From Bacteroidota bacterium (GTDB lineage Bacteria > Bacteroidota > Bacteroidia > Bacteroidales > Bacteroidaceae), in NCBI GenBank assembly GCA_023415545.1, contig JAEZKJ010000047.1, positions 1-39,831 of the forward strand: 39,831 nucleotides of DNA, in the 5' to 3' direction. The notes beneath the pieces were generated by a model. That model worked only from the letters and a program-made list of their open reading frames with translations, ran no database searches and was not told where the DNA came from. Position 1 is the first letter of the stretch; the number at the start of each line of letters is the position of its first letter. This document shows, piece after piece, positions 24,928 to 33,313 of this stretch. Position numbers and translations under genes: made by a program.

Positions 24928-25289
24928 GAAACAGATAACCTATAAGCCGGGTTCTGTACTCCTTTAGGAGTGCCTGTCATTTATCTACTGTCGCCGTCAC
25001 CGACGACCTCTAGCGGTCTACCCTCCGACGTCGAGCGAGCAGCCCTGATAATGTCGGTTTACATGACCTTACAACTCCTAAGATGCACAGCTTGTGTGTC
25101 GCCACACAACTGGTAGGCTCTTACTCTACCTTCTCACCCTTACCTTATATGTTAAATATTAGGCGGTTATTCTCTTCTGCATTACTCCACCCTCACGGAT
25201 AGCTTTCTGTTAGGAAGTAGGATGCTCTATGTTGCCCGGACTTTCCTCTTTTACCTTACGGTACCAGCGACAGACCGATTTTCTGTTTC
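24928..25289 (-). ncRNA. rnpB: RNase P RNA (class A)
   Basis: The catalytic RNA that trims the 5' leader of tRNA precursors. On the minus strand it shows the conserved GAGGAAAGTCCGGGC near the 5' end and the matching ACAGAACCCGGCTTAT near the 3' end, which together form helix P4. The terminal helix P1 is closed by GAAACAGA (25289-25282) with TCTGTTTC (24935-24928), which fixes the ends and gives about 362 bases. GAGGGTGGAGTAATGC and GGTAAGGGTGAGAAGG fit the conserved J regions. It is far more GC-rich than the surroundings. The YihY gene begins 25 bases beyond the 3' end. Confidence 0.95.
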
Positions 25290-25296
25290 TTTACTG

Positions 25297-25304
25297 CAAA
25301 TATA
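25297..25304 (-). promoter_or_regulatory. -7 box of rnpB
   Basis: TATATTTG on the minus strand (25304-25297) puts the start of transcription at about 25291, which agrees with the 5' end of P1 at 25289. The -33 region is not a clear TTTG. Confidence 0.5.
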
Positions 25305-25559
25305 TATATTTTTTCTCTGATTTGAGGCTATGTGGAATGGTTTTTGTAGTATTTATTATAGTTTTATGTTAATAATATATATGTAAATTTGTCATTTGTA
25401 ATACAATTTGCGGTTAATCACCGTTAATACTTTTAAATATAATGTTAAAATAGGGAAAAAGTGATTGTCAATATATACATCCTATAGTTTTTTCTATTTA
25501 ATTAGCATTGTTAATGTTAAATGACAATATAAAATTAACAAATTAATAGATAATAAGTT

Positions 25560-27080
25560 ATGAAAACAACAACTAAAATTGTACTTGGTGCGGCAGCTAT
25601 TATTGCTGTAAGTGTCGGTGCGGCCAGTGTGACTACTTATGCTATGATGAACAAGGAAGAGAAGCAGCCATTGGCTTTTGATGAGTTATTTCAACAAAAT
25701 CCTAATTTTAAATTAGCTGCTTTAAATGCAGGTGATTTAAAACCTGTTGATCTTACTGGAGCAGCAGAAAGTTCTGTTCATGCTGTTGTTCATATAAAAT
25801 CAACACAATCAGCAAAAAAACAAAATGTTGTTGTAAATGACCCATTTTACGATTTCTTTGGTGATATTTTTGGTAATCGTGGCCGTGGCCAACAGCGACA
25901 AATTGAGACTCCTGAAAGAGTTGGAGTAGGTTCCGGTGTTATTATCTCACAAGATGGATATATTGTAACAAATAACCATGTAATTGATGGTGCTGACAAA
26001 ATAGGTGTTCGATTAAATGATGGTCGTGAATTTCAAGGAAGAATAATTGGTACCGATCCAAGTACTGACTTAGCTCTAGTGAAAATTGAAGGAGATGATT
26101 TGCCAACTATTCCGGTAGGTGATTCGGATAAGTTGAAAGTAGGAGAGTGGGTGTTAGCTGTAGGTAATCCATTCAATATGACTTCTACTGTAACTGCAGG
26201 TATCGTTAGTGCTAAAGCTCGCTCGCTTGGTGTTTACAATAATGGAGTTGAATCATTCATTCAAACTGACGCAGCTATTAATCAGGGTAACAGTGGTGGT
26301 GCTTTGGTTAATGCTAGAGGTGAGTTAGTTGGTATAAACTCTGTTTTATACTCACCAACAGGTGCATACTCAGGATATGGATTTGCTATTCCAACTTCTA
26401 TCATGACAAAAGTTATTACCGACTTGAAAGAGTTTGGTGCTGTACAACGTGCTGTTCTTGGTATTCGTGGTAGAGCAATAAATGACGAACAACAGAGCAT
26501 GGATGAAGCAACTAAAGAAAAGATTAAAAACTTAGGTGCTATTGATGGAGTTCTTATTGGTGAAGTAATAGATGGTGGTTCAGCAGCGGGAATATTAAAT
26601 GTTGATGATGTTATTATAGGAATTGATGGTAAAAAGATAAAGAATTTTGCAGAGCTTCAAGAGGGATTAGCTAAACACCGTCCTGGTGATAAGGTAAAAG
26701 TCAAAGTACTTCGTGATAAGAAGGAAAAAGATGTAACAATCGTATTAAAAAATGCTCAGGGTAACACAAAAGTTGTTAAGAATGCCGGAATGGATATGCT
26801 AGGTGCTGCATTCAGTGAACTTTCAGATGAAATGAAACGACAACTAAATCTTTCAAGTGGTGTTCAAGTAACTGGAGTTACGGAAGGTAAAATGAAAGAA
26901 GCAGGTGTACGTAAAGGATTTATTATCCTAAAAGCTAATGGAAAAGTGGTTAGAAGTGTAGACGATTTAGAAGATATTATGAAAAGTGCTACACAATCTA
27001 CTGATCAGGTTCTTTTCTTAAGTGGTATTTTCCCTTCGGGTAAAAGAGCTAATTTTGCAGTAGATTTAACTCAAGAATAG
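25560..27080 (+). CDS. HtrA/DegP-type periplasmic serine protease (Do family)
   Basis: A 506-residue envelope quality-control protease. The N-terminus has one hydrophobic segment (about 7-28) that serves as signal or anchor. The trypsin-like domain has the catalytic triad His140 (TNNHVIDGAD), Asp170 (STDLALVKI) and Ser245 (QGNSGGAL). Two PDZ domains follow (about 285-395 and 410-500), with carboxylate-binding loops such as RAVLGIRG. DegP-like proteins degrade or refold misfolded outer-membrane and periplasmic proteins. The gene stands alone, with a leader of about 160-270 bases whose promoter is not clear, and is followed by a terminator. Confidence 0.94.
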   Translation: MKTTTKIVLGAAAIIAVSVGAASVTTYAMMNKEEKQPLAFDELFQQNPNFKLAALNAGDLKPVDLTGAAESSVHAVVHIKSTQSAKKQNVVVNDPFYDFFGDIFGNRGRGQQRQIETPERVGVGSGVIISQDGYIVTNNHVIDGADKIGVRLNDGREFQGRIIGTDPSTDLALVKIEGDDLPTIPVGDSDKLKVGEWVLAVGNPFNMTSTVTAGIVSAKARSLGVYNNGVESFIQTDAAINQGNSGGALVNARGELVGINSVLYSPTGAYSGYGFAIPTSIMTKVITDLKEFGAVQRAVLGIRGRAINDEQQSMDEATKEKIKNLGAIDGVLIGEVIDGGSAAGILNVDDVIIGIDGKKIKNFAELQEGLAKHRPGDKVKVKVLRDKKEKDVTIVLKNAQGNTKVVKNAGMDMLGAAFSELSDEMKRQLNLSSGVQVTGVTEGKMKEAGVRKGFIILKANGKVVRSVDDLEDIMKSATQSTDQVLFLSGIFPSGKRANFAVDLTQE

Positions 27081-27099
27081 AGTAAGTTTTCAATAGGTA

Positions 27100-27133
27100 T
27101 AAAGATGCATATTTATTATGCATCTTTATTTTT
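27100..27133 (+). terminator. Terminator of the HtrA gene
   Basis: An eleven-bp stem TAAAGATGCAT (27100-27110) and ATGCATCTTTA (27118-27128), loop ATTTATT, followed by a T-rich tail. Confidence 0.85.
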
Positions 27134-27197
27134 ACACAAAAAGTCATATATTTGTATAATCTATTGCATTTTAATGAATAAAATTTGAACAAAAAAG

Positions 27198-27227
27198 ATT
27201 GAATATCATTTTAATTCAATAACTTTG
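27198..27227 (+). promoter_or_regulatory. Promoter of rpoD
   Basis: ATTG (27198-27201), 18 bases, then TAACTTTG (27220-27227). Near-consensus for the sigma factor encoded just downstream; the leader would be about 21 bases. Confidence 0.5.
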
Positions 27228-27252
27228 CACTCCTTATATTTCATTATAAAGA

Positions 27253-28113
27253 ATGAGACAATTAAAGATTACAAAAAGTATCACTAACCGAGAGAGTGCC
27301 TCTTTAGATAAATATCTTCAGGAAATTGGTCGTGAAGACCTTATAACTGTTGAGGAAGAGGTTGAACTAGCTCAGCGAATCAGAAAAGGTGACCGTATAG
27401 CGCTTGAAAAATTGACTAGAGCAAATCTTCGATTTGTTGTTTCTGTTGCAAAGCAGTATCAAAATCAAGGACTCAGTCTTCCTGACTTAATTAATGAAGG
27501 TAACTTGGGTTTAATTAAAGCAGCAGAAAAATTCGATGAGACTCGTGGTTTTAAATTCATTAGTTATGCGGTGTGGTGGATACGACAGTCAATACTTCAA
27601 GCATTGGCAGAGCAGTCACGTATCGTTCGTCTCCCTTTGAATCAAGTAGGCTCACTTAACAAAATTAGTAAGGCCTTTTCAAAGTTTGAGCAAGAGAATG
27701 AACGTCGTCCTTCTCCCGAGGAATTAGCTGATGAACTTGAAATACCTGTTGATAAAATTTCGGATACACTCAAAGTTTCAGGACGTCACATCTCTGTTGA
27801 TGCACCTTTTGTAGAAGGTGAAGATAATAGTCTTCTTGATGTTCTTGTAAACGATGATTCACCTATGGCTGACCGTTCATTGGTTAATGAATCATTAGCA
27901 AAAGAAATTGATCGAGCACTTTCTACATTAACCGAAAGAGAAAAGGAGATTATCCAGATGTTTTTCGGTATTAATACTCAGGAAATGACGTTAGAAGAGA
28001 TTGGCGATAAATTTGGACTCACACGTGAGCGCGTTCGTCAAATCAAAGAAAAAGCAATACGACGCCTCAGGGCAAACTCTCGTAGCAAGCTGCTTAAGTC
28101 CTATTTAGGATGA
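27253..28113 (+). CDS. rpoD: Primary sigma factor of RNA polymerase
   Basis: A 286-residue sigma-70 protein with region 1.2 (SLDKYLQEIGREDLIT), region 2 (NLRFVVSVAKQYQNQGL, and FDETRGFKFISYAVWWIRQ for -10 recognition and melting), region 3 and region 4 (GDKFGLTRERVRQIKEKAIRRL for -35 recognition). It lacks region 1.1, and its small size is the normal form in Bacteroidota, where the housekeeping sigma recognises the unusual -33/-7 promoters seen repeatedly in this window. The start at 27253 begins MRQLKITKSITNRESASLDKY, the typical N-terminus. It is transcribed alone. Confidence 0.96.
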   Translation: MRQLKITKSITNRESASLDKYLQEIGREDLITVEEEVELAQRIRKGDRIALEKLTRANLRFVVSVAKQYQNQGLSLPDLINEGNLGLIKAAEKFDETRGFKFISYAVWWIRQSILQALAEQSRIVRLPLNQVGSLNKISKAFSKFEQENERRPSPEELADELEIPVDKISDTLKVSGRHISVDAPFVEGEDNSLLDVLVNDDSPMADRSLVNESLAKEIDRALSTLTEREKEIIQMFFGINTQEMTLEEIGDKFGLTRERVRQIKEKAIRRLRANSRSKLLKSYLG

Positions 28114-28134
28114 TCTTTTCAGAAAAGTTATTTG

Positions 28135-28177
28135 ATGCACAGAAAAGTTATTTATGCTTTTCTGTGCATTATTTTTT
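28135..28177 (+). terminator. Terminator of rpoD
   Basis: A perfect 13-bp stem ATGCACAGAAAAG (28135-28147) and CTTTTCTGTGCAT (28157-28169) followed by a T-run. Confidence 0.9.
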
Positions 28178-28218
28178 ATTTATTCATCTACTTTTTTTTT
28201 ATTTTCTCTATTTATATC

Positions 28219-28226
28219 TACTTTTG
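28219..28226 (+). promoter_or_regulatory. Possible -7 box for the secreted protein/clostripain operon
   Basis: TACTTTTG fits TAnnTTTG, 25 bases before the start at 28251. The -33 region is only a T-run. Confidence 0.3.
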
Positions 28227-28250
28227 CTATAAATAATATATTATAAGAAT

Positions 28251-28652
28251 ATGAAATGTTTTAAAACTATTACTCTGCTATTTGTTTTGCTACTCGTGAG
28301 TTCAGCATTTAAATCAAAAAGTAATGATAAAGTATATATTGCAGGTGTAGCTGCTTCTTTCTCCGATTCAATAGTCTATTTTACCGAAGTACAAGTTGTA
28401 GATAGCGTGGTTCTTGATAAAAATGGTTTTCTTCCTGGGCGTTCTCAATATAGTGCTCAACTTAAATCTTATATCGAGGATCATGAGTCTTTGCCAAACA
28501 GAGTACCAATTATCTACTTCTCTGATAAAAAAGAAAAGTTAGATAAACAGATGAAAAAGATTAAGGATAAATATATAAAGGGGAAAAAATCATATATCCG
28601 TGAATTGAAATCCGACGTATTCAAATTTACTAAAGCTTCTGTGGAAGAGTAA
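28251..28652 (+). CDS. Small secreted protein of unknown function
   Basis: A 133-residue protein with a signal peptide (about 1-20, ITLLFVLLLVSSAFKS). The mature part starts with strand-like segments (DKVYIAGVAASFSDSIVYFTEVQVVDSV), followed by a Gln/Tyr stretch and a strongly basic helix (EKLDKQMKKIKDKYIKGKKSYIREL, about 95-120). No cysteine remains after processing. It precedes the clostripain-like lipoprotein by nine bases and was probably transcribed with it. It could be an inhibitor, chaperone or substrate of that protease, or unrelated; no family was recognised with certainty. Confidence 0.65.
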   Translation: MKCFKTITLLFVLLLVSSAFKSKSNDKVYIAGVAASFSDSIVYFTEVQVVDSVVLDKNGFLPGRSQYSAQLKSYIEDHESLPNRVPIIYFSDKKEKLDKQMKKIKDKYIKGKKSYIRELKSDVFKFTKASVEE

Positions 28653-28661
28653 TTCTATTTT

Positions 28662-29906
28662 ATGAAAAAAATACTCCTCTTAATTGTTTCAGTTGTTCTT
28701 TTTGCTTCATGCTGGCATGATGATGAACCTGAACTAGATAAAGCTGATAGAACTTTATTGGCATACTTCTTAACTAAAGATCTTTCACAACTTAAAGGAA
28801 ATGTAGAAACAATTTTTGAGGGGTTACAATCCACAACAAAGGCTTCTACGGCTTTGATATATTGGGATAATTATAATGGATTGTTGGAGGCTCCATGTAT
28901 AATTGAGTACTCTTCCGATGGCAAAGGAAATGTAAATAATATATCTCTTTCTAAATATAAAACCGATTTACAATCGACTAACAGTTCTTTTGACTTAATT
29001 GTTAGTTATGGCAAAGTAGTTAAAAAATATCCTTTAAATCAGCAGTCTACTGATAAGGATGTTATAACAACTATTTTAAGGGATATGATTAATATCTCAC
29101 CTACTAATGGTTATGGTTTGATTTTTGGTTCACATGGTGAAAGTTGGATACCATCACCAAATGTTAAGTTTGAAACTCGTGCCTTGGCAAGTACTTATAG
29201 TAACCAAATAGATATAATTGATTTAAATGAAGCACTACTTAATGTGTCTAAAAAATTTGATTATATCCTTATGGATGCTTGTATGATGGCTAATATAGAG
29301 GTGATATATGAGTTGCAAAATACATGCAAATATTATATCGGTTCTCCTATGGAGGTACCTGGTGTAGGTTTTCCATATAAAATTATAACTCCTTATCTAT
29401 TTAGTGATAATGTATCCGACTATACTTCAAAAGTATGTGAAACTTATGCTTCATACCATACAAATGAAAGGAATTGGGGAAATTGTATAGCTGTTGACTG
29501 TAGTCAAGTTTCATCACTAACTAATGAGTTGAAAAACTATATTGATAGTTATAGCTCTTCATCTATTGATTTAAATATGTTACAACCATATCATAGTGAT
29601 CAGTCTAATAAAGGAGTTTACACCGGGCTTTCATATGATATTTTAGACTTTGTTAATAAGTTAACCAGTGATAAGCCTTCATCCTCTTTTATAAATCAAT
29701 TAAATAAAACAGTTGTTGCTAAATCATTTGCAATGGCAACGACCTCAAATTATCCATCCTTTGTTGGTGTAGATGTTTCAACTTTATGTGGTATGGGGAT
29801 GTATATTCCAATATCCTCTAAAACTAAATGGAATCAATACTTGAAACAGATAATGTGGGGAGATGCTTCAGGTTGGAGCTCATATTTGGAGAAAAATAAC
29901 TTATAA
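28662..29906 (+). CDS. Clostripain-like cysteine peptidase, lipoprotein (family C11)
   Basis: A 414-residue protein. The N-terminus is a lipoprotein signal (LIVSVVLFASC, lipid-modified Cys17), so the enzyme is anchored to an envelope membrane, possibly exposed on the surface. The catalytic dyad is visible as His159 in FGSHGESW and Cys207 in LMDACMMANIEVIYEL. Clostripain relatives cut after Arg or Lys; the acidic pocket was not resolved here. EVPGVGFPYKIITPYL also matches family C11. Such lipoproteins are common in gut Bacteroidales, and some activate toxins or other secreted proteins. It lies three bases from the stop of the convergent lipoprotein gene. Confidence 0.9.
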   Translation: MKKILLLIVSVVLFASCWHDDEPELDKADRTLLAYFLTKDLSQLKGNVETIFEGLQSTTKASTALIYWDNYNGLLEAPCIIEYSSDGKGNVNNISLSKYKTDLQSTNSSFDLIVSYGKVVKKYPLNQQSTDKDVITTILRDMINISPTNGYGLIFGSHGESWIPSPNVKFETRALASTYSNQIDIIDLNEALLNVSKKFDYILMDACMMANIEVIYELQNTCKYYIGSPMEVPGVGFPYKIITPYLFSDNVSDYTSKVCETYASYHTNERNWGNCIAVDCSQVSSLTNELKNYIDSYSSSSIDLNMLQPYHSDQSNKGVYTGLSYDILDFVNKLTSDKPSSSFINQLNKTVVAKSFAMATTSNYPSFVGVDVSTLCGMGMYIPISSKTKWNQYLKQIMWGDASGWSSYLEKNNL

Positions 29907-29909
29907 CAA

Positions 29910-30317
29910 TTACTTTTTCTTTCTTTTATTTGGCATAGTAAAAGTCACTAATGTTTTACCATTCGAGTATGAGTTATATTTATATATTATTGTAACTTCA
30001 TACTCTATATATTTTCTCATATCTACTGAGTTGTCTAAGCCTTCTCTTAGTGAAGATTCTATTTCATTATAATTTTTGTTTAAGAGTAAACTATCATCTA
30101 ATATCCCTGAAGCTGTGTAGTAATATGTCATTGAGTTGTCTTCCTTATTATAGTAAGTACTATCTAAAATAAGAAGAGAGTCAACTCTAACAGGACAAGT
30201 TTTGTTTATTTTTTGCGAGTTAATTTTCATTATATCCGCTTTTCTATTATTATTGCATCCGCAAATAATAATAGAAAATAAATATAAAACAGCTATATGT
30301 ATAAATTTTATTTTCAT
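29910..30317 (-). CDS. Small lipoprotein of unknown function
   Basis: A 135-residue protein with a lipoprotein signal (FSIIICGC, lipidated Cys21). The mature domain is about 115 residues, with Asp/Ser-rich turns (DSLLILDSTYYNKEDNSMTYYYTASG) and a last segment of alternating strands ending VTFTMPNKRKKK. No enzymatic motif is visible. The gene has its own consensus promoter (30367-30337) and ends convergently, three bases from the clostripain stop, with no terminator between. Read-through from either side could give antisense RNA. Confidence 0.7.
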   Translation of the reverse strand: MKIKFIHIAVLYLFSIIICGCNNNRKADIMKINSQKINKTCPVRVDSLLILDSTYYNKEDNSMTYYYTASGILDDSLLLNKNYNEIESSLREGLDNSVDMRKYIEYEVTIIYKYNSYSNGKTLVTFTMPNKRKKK

Positions 30318-30336
30318 GACTGATATATTATTGCGA

Positions 30337-30367
30337 CAAAATTATAATATATAATGTACTAATCAAA
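30337..30367 (-). promoter_or_regulatory. Consensus promoter of the small lipoprotein gene
   Basis: TTTG (30367-30364), exactly 19 bases, then TAATTTTG (30344-30337), a perfect TTTG-N19-TAnnTTTG match. The transcription start would be near 30332, giving a leader of about 15 bases. Confidence 0.75.
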
Positions 30368-30409
30368 CGATTTAATTTATTAATAACTATCTCTTAACAG
30401 ATATACTAT

Positions 30410-31666
30410 ATGAGCAATTTTTTTAAAGAATTAAAAAACAAGAAGCATCAAAGATATCTTGGTGGAATAGATTTTTTTAGATATATAGGTCCCGGTTTAT
30501 TGGTAACAATAGGATTTATTGATCCGGGTAATTGGGCTTCAAACTTTGCAGCCGGCTCCGAGTTTGGTTATTCTCTACTTTGGGTAACTACACTAGGCAC
30601 TATTATGCTTATTATTCTTCAACATAATGTCGCCCATCTTGGTATAGTAACCGGTTTATGTCTTAGTGAAGCAGCAACACAATATTGCAATAAATGGGTT
30701 TCTCGGCCTATTCAAATATCGGCAATGTGCGCCTCAATTTCTACTTCATTGGCTGAAATAATAGGTGGTGCAATAGCTTTAAAAATGTTATTGGGAATAC
30801 CAATAATTTGGGGCTCTCTTCTTACTACATGTTTTGTGATGATAATGCTGTTTACTAACTCATATAAGAAAATAGAAAGAGCAATTATAGCATTTGTGTC
30901 AGTTATTGGCCTATCTTTTCTTTATGAACTTTTTTTGGTTGATATAGATTGGCCAATTGCTATACGCTCATGGGTTACTCCCTCTATTCCCGATGGTAGT
31001 ATGATAGTAATAATGAGTATTCTAGGTGCTGTTGTTATGCCTCATAATCTTTTTCTTCATTCAGAAGTTATACAAAGTCATGAATATAATAAGAAGGATG
31101 ACAAAGAGATTCAAAGAGTGTTGAAGTATGAGTTCTATGATACTATGTTATCTATGATAGTAGGGTGGGCAATAAATAGTGCAATGATTCTTTTAGCTGC
31201 TGCTACATTTTTTAAAAGTAATATTGTAGTCGAGGAGTTGGAGCAAGCAAATTCTCTGTTATCACCACTTTTGGGCAATAATGCAGCAATAATATTTGCA
31301 TTAGCTCTTCTTATGGCTGGTATCTCTTCAACTATAACTAGTGGAATGGCTGCCGGTTCAATATTTTCAGGTATGTTCAATGAATCATATAATATAAAAG
31401 ATATCCACTCGAAAGTAGGAGTCATTATCTCCTTTGGAGTTGCTTTAATATTTATCCTTTTTATAGGCAATCCATTTAAGAGTTTAATTATTTCTCAAAT
31501 GGTATTAAGTATTCAACTTCCATTTACTATGTTTCTTCAACTATATCTTACTTCCTCAAAACGTATAATGGGTAAATACGCTAATTCCACTTGGAGCAAT
31601 ATTGTGCTATGCACATTGGCTGTAATTGTTTCTGCATTGAATATACTTTTATTGATTAAAATGTAG
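30410..31666 (+). CDS. Nramp family divalent metal transporter (MntH-like)
   Basis: A 418-residue inner-membrane carrier with about eleven helices. The first core helix carries the metal-binding DPGN motif (38-41, IGFIDPGNWASNF) and the sixth carries VVMPHNLFLHS with MPHN at 209-212; both are intact, so Mn2+ or Fe2+ with proton symport is expected. GGAIALKMLLGIP and SSTITSGMAAGSIFSG are other familiar blocks. It is transcribed divergently from the small lipoprotein gene, 92 bases apart. No metal regulator is adjacent. Confidence 0.92.
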   Translation: MSNFFKELKNKKHQRYLGGIDFFRYIGPGLLVTIGFIDPGNWASNFAAGSEFGYSLLWVTTLGTIMLIILQHNVAHLGIVTGLCLSEAATQYCNKWVSRPIQISAMCASISTSLAEIIGGAIALKMLLGIPIIWGSLLTTCFVMIMLFTNSYKKIERAIIAFVSVIGLSFLYELFLVDIDWPIAIRSWVTPSIPDGSMIVIMSILGAVVMPHNLFLHSEVIQSHEYNKKDDKEIQRVLKYEFYDTMLSMIVGWAINSAMILLAAATFFKSNIVVEELEQANSLLSPLLGNNAAIIFALALLMAGISSTITSGMAAGSIFSGMFNESYNIKDIHSKVGVIISFGVALIFILFIGNPFKSLIISQMVLSIQLPFTMFLQLYLTSSKRIMGKYANSTWSNIVLCTLAVIVSALNILLLIKM

Positions 31667-31768
31667 GAAAACTGTTTTTTGTTGGGGTAATTTTGATTAA
31701 AAAGCCATTATTTATTAAAAAATAGATAATAGTTTAAGGTTTAATGTTTTTCTTTATTAACCTATTTG

Positions 31769-31776
31769 TATCTTTG
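31769..31776 (+). promoter_or_regulatory. -7 box upstream of the HAD gene
   Basis: TATCTTTG matches the consensus -7 element, 24 bases before the start at 31800. The -33 region reads GTTT at N19. Confidence 0.45.
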
Positions 31777-31799
31777 CATTTCATTTTATTTTTAATTTG

Positions 31800-32438
31800 A
31801 TGAGCAAGGAACATATCGTCACATTGTTTGATTTTGATGGTGTGGTAATGGACACAGAATCACAGTATAGCACATTTTGGAATGCTATTGGTAAAGAATA
31901 CTATCCTGAAATAGAAGAGTTTGGAAAGAGAATAAAAGGACAGACACTTACACAAATCTGTGATAAATATTTTGACGCTGATTCTCAAAATAAAATTATT
32001 AAAGAATTAGACTATTTTGAGTCAAACATGCACTTTGATTATATCCCAGGAGCTTACAGTTTTATAAAAGAACTCAAAGCTAATGGGGTAAAAATTGGCA
32101 TCGTTACTAGTTCGAATAATAAAAAGATGGAACAGGTTTATAAAGTACATCCCGAATTACTTGAGATTGTTGATAAAATATTTACCTCTGATATGTTTAC
32201 TCATTCAAAACCACATCCTGAATGTTTTTTGCAGGGAGCATCATATTTCAATGTCTCTGTTGTTGAGTGTATAGTCTTTGAAGACTCTTTTCATGGTCTT
32301 GAAGCCGGTAGACGAGCAGGTATGTTTGTTGTCGGTTTATCAACAACAAACAAAAGAGATGAGATAATTGATAAGGCTGATTATGTAATTAGTGACTTTA
32401 ATGAATTTAACTACGATAAACTAATAAATTTACTATAA
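31800..32438 (+). CDS. HAD superfamily phosphatase/phosphoglucomutase-like protein
   Basis: A 212-residue soluble enzyme. An in-frame TTG at 31797 exists, but the ATG at 31800 is preferred. Motif I is FDFDGVVMDTE with nucleophile Asp11 and acid/base Asp13; motif II is IVTSS, and the later motifs are SKPHPECF and VFEDSFHGLEAG. A helical cap sits between motif I and II (about 20-85). This is the subfamily of beta-phosphoglucomutase and sugar-phosphate phosphatases. The substrate is not clear. It begins a same-strand series with panB, an MFS transporter and ettA. Confidence 0.88.
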   Translation: MSKEHIVTLFDFDGVVMDTESQYSTFWNAIGKEYYPEIEEFGKRIKGQTLTQICDKYFDADSQNKIIKELDYFESNMHFDYIPGAYSFIKELKANGVKIGIVTSSNNKKMEQVYKVHPELLEIVDKIFTSDMFTHSKPHPECFLQGASYFNVSVVECIVFEDSFHGLEAGRRAGMFVVGLSTTNKRDEIIDKADYVISDFNEFNYDKLINLL

Positions 32439-32472
32439 CGAGATTTACTTACTAATTTAAAAGAGTATTATT

Positions 32473-33294
32473 ATGGCAGGATATATATCAGGTGATACAA
32501 GAAAAGTTACAACACACCGACTAATAGAGATGAAGCAAAGAGGGGAGAAAATCTCAATGCTTACATCGTATGATTACTCTACAGCTCAAATTGTTGATGG
32601 TGCAGGAATAGACGTTATTTTGGTTGGCGATTCAGCTTCTAATGTTATGGCAGGTAATGTTACCACTTTACCTATCACCCTGGATCAAATGATTTATCAT
32701 GGAAAATCGGTTGTAAGAGGCGTTAAAAGAGCACTTGTTGTTATTGATATGCCCTTTGGTACATATCAAACTTCGGATTATGAAGCTGTAACCAATGCAA
32801 TTAAAATCATGAAAATCACTCATGGTGATGCACTTAAACTTGAAGGTGGTGAAGAGATTATTGATGCTGTAAAAAAGATTATTGCAGCAGGTATTCCAAT
32901 CATGGGTCATTTAGGATTAATGCCACAATCAATAAATAAATATGGTACTTATACAGTAAGAGCCAAAGATGAAGCTGAAGCTGAAAAACTTATACGCGAT
33001 GCTCACTTACTTGAAGAAGCAGGATGTTTTGCTCTTGTTCTTGAGAAAATACCTGCTGAACTAGCAAAACAAGTAGCCGATGAATTAACTATTCCTGTTA
33101 TAGGTATAGGTGCAGGTGGTGATGTTGATGGTCAAGTGCTTGTTGTTAATGATATGCTTGGTATGTCGAATGGATTCAATCCTCGTTTCCTTAGAAGATA
33201 TGCTGATTTGCATTCTGTTATGACAAATGCAATACAACAATACGTTAAGGATGTCAAAGACTGTGACTTCCCTAATGAAAATGAAAAATATTAA
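32473..33294 (+). CDS. panB: 3-methyl-2-oxobutanoate hydroxymethyltransferase
   Basis: Adds a hydroxymethyl group from 5,10-methylene-tetrahydrofolate to alpha-ketoisovalerate to give ketopantoate, the first step of pantothenate and coenzyme A synthesis. The 273-residue protein has the usual TIM barrel with the metal ligands in VGDSASNVMAG (Asp53) and VVIDMPFGTYQ (Asp92), plus the HLGLMPQSINKYG block and LVLEKIPAELAKQV with the catalytic Glu. No other pan genes are next to it. It is 34 bases after the HAD gene and 19 bases before the MFS gene. Confidence 0.95.
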   Translation: MAGYISGDTRKVTTHRLIEMKQRGEKISMLTSYDYSTAQIVDGAGIDVILVGDSASNVMAGNVTTLPITLDQMIYHGKSVVRGVKRALVVIDMPFGTYQTSDYEAVTNAIKIMKITHGDALKLEGGEEIIDAVKKIIAAGIPIMGHLGLMPQSINKYGTYTVRAKDEAEAEKLIRDAHLLEEAGCFALVLEKIPAELAKQVADELTIPVIGIGAGGDVDGQVLVVNDMLGMSNGFNPRFLRRYADLHSVMTNAIQQYVKDVKDCDFPNENEKY

Positions 33295-33313
33295 TATTTA
33301 AAAATAGAATAAA

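Noticed and set aside
24903..24980. 26-residue N-terminal extension of the YihY protein
   Set aside because: It is encoded by the 3' end of the RNase P RNA gene, and the family's usual start fits the Met at 24902.
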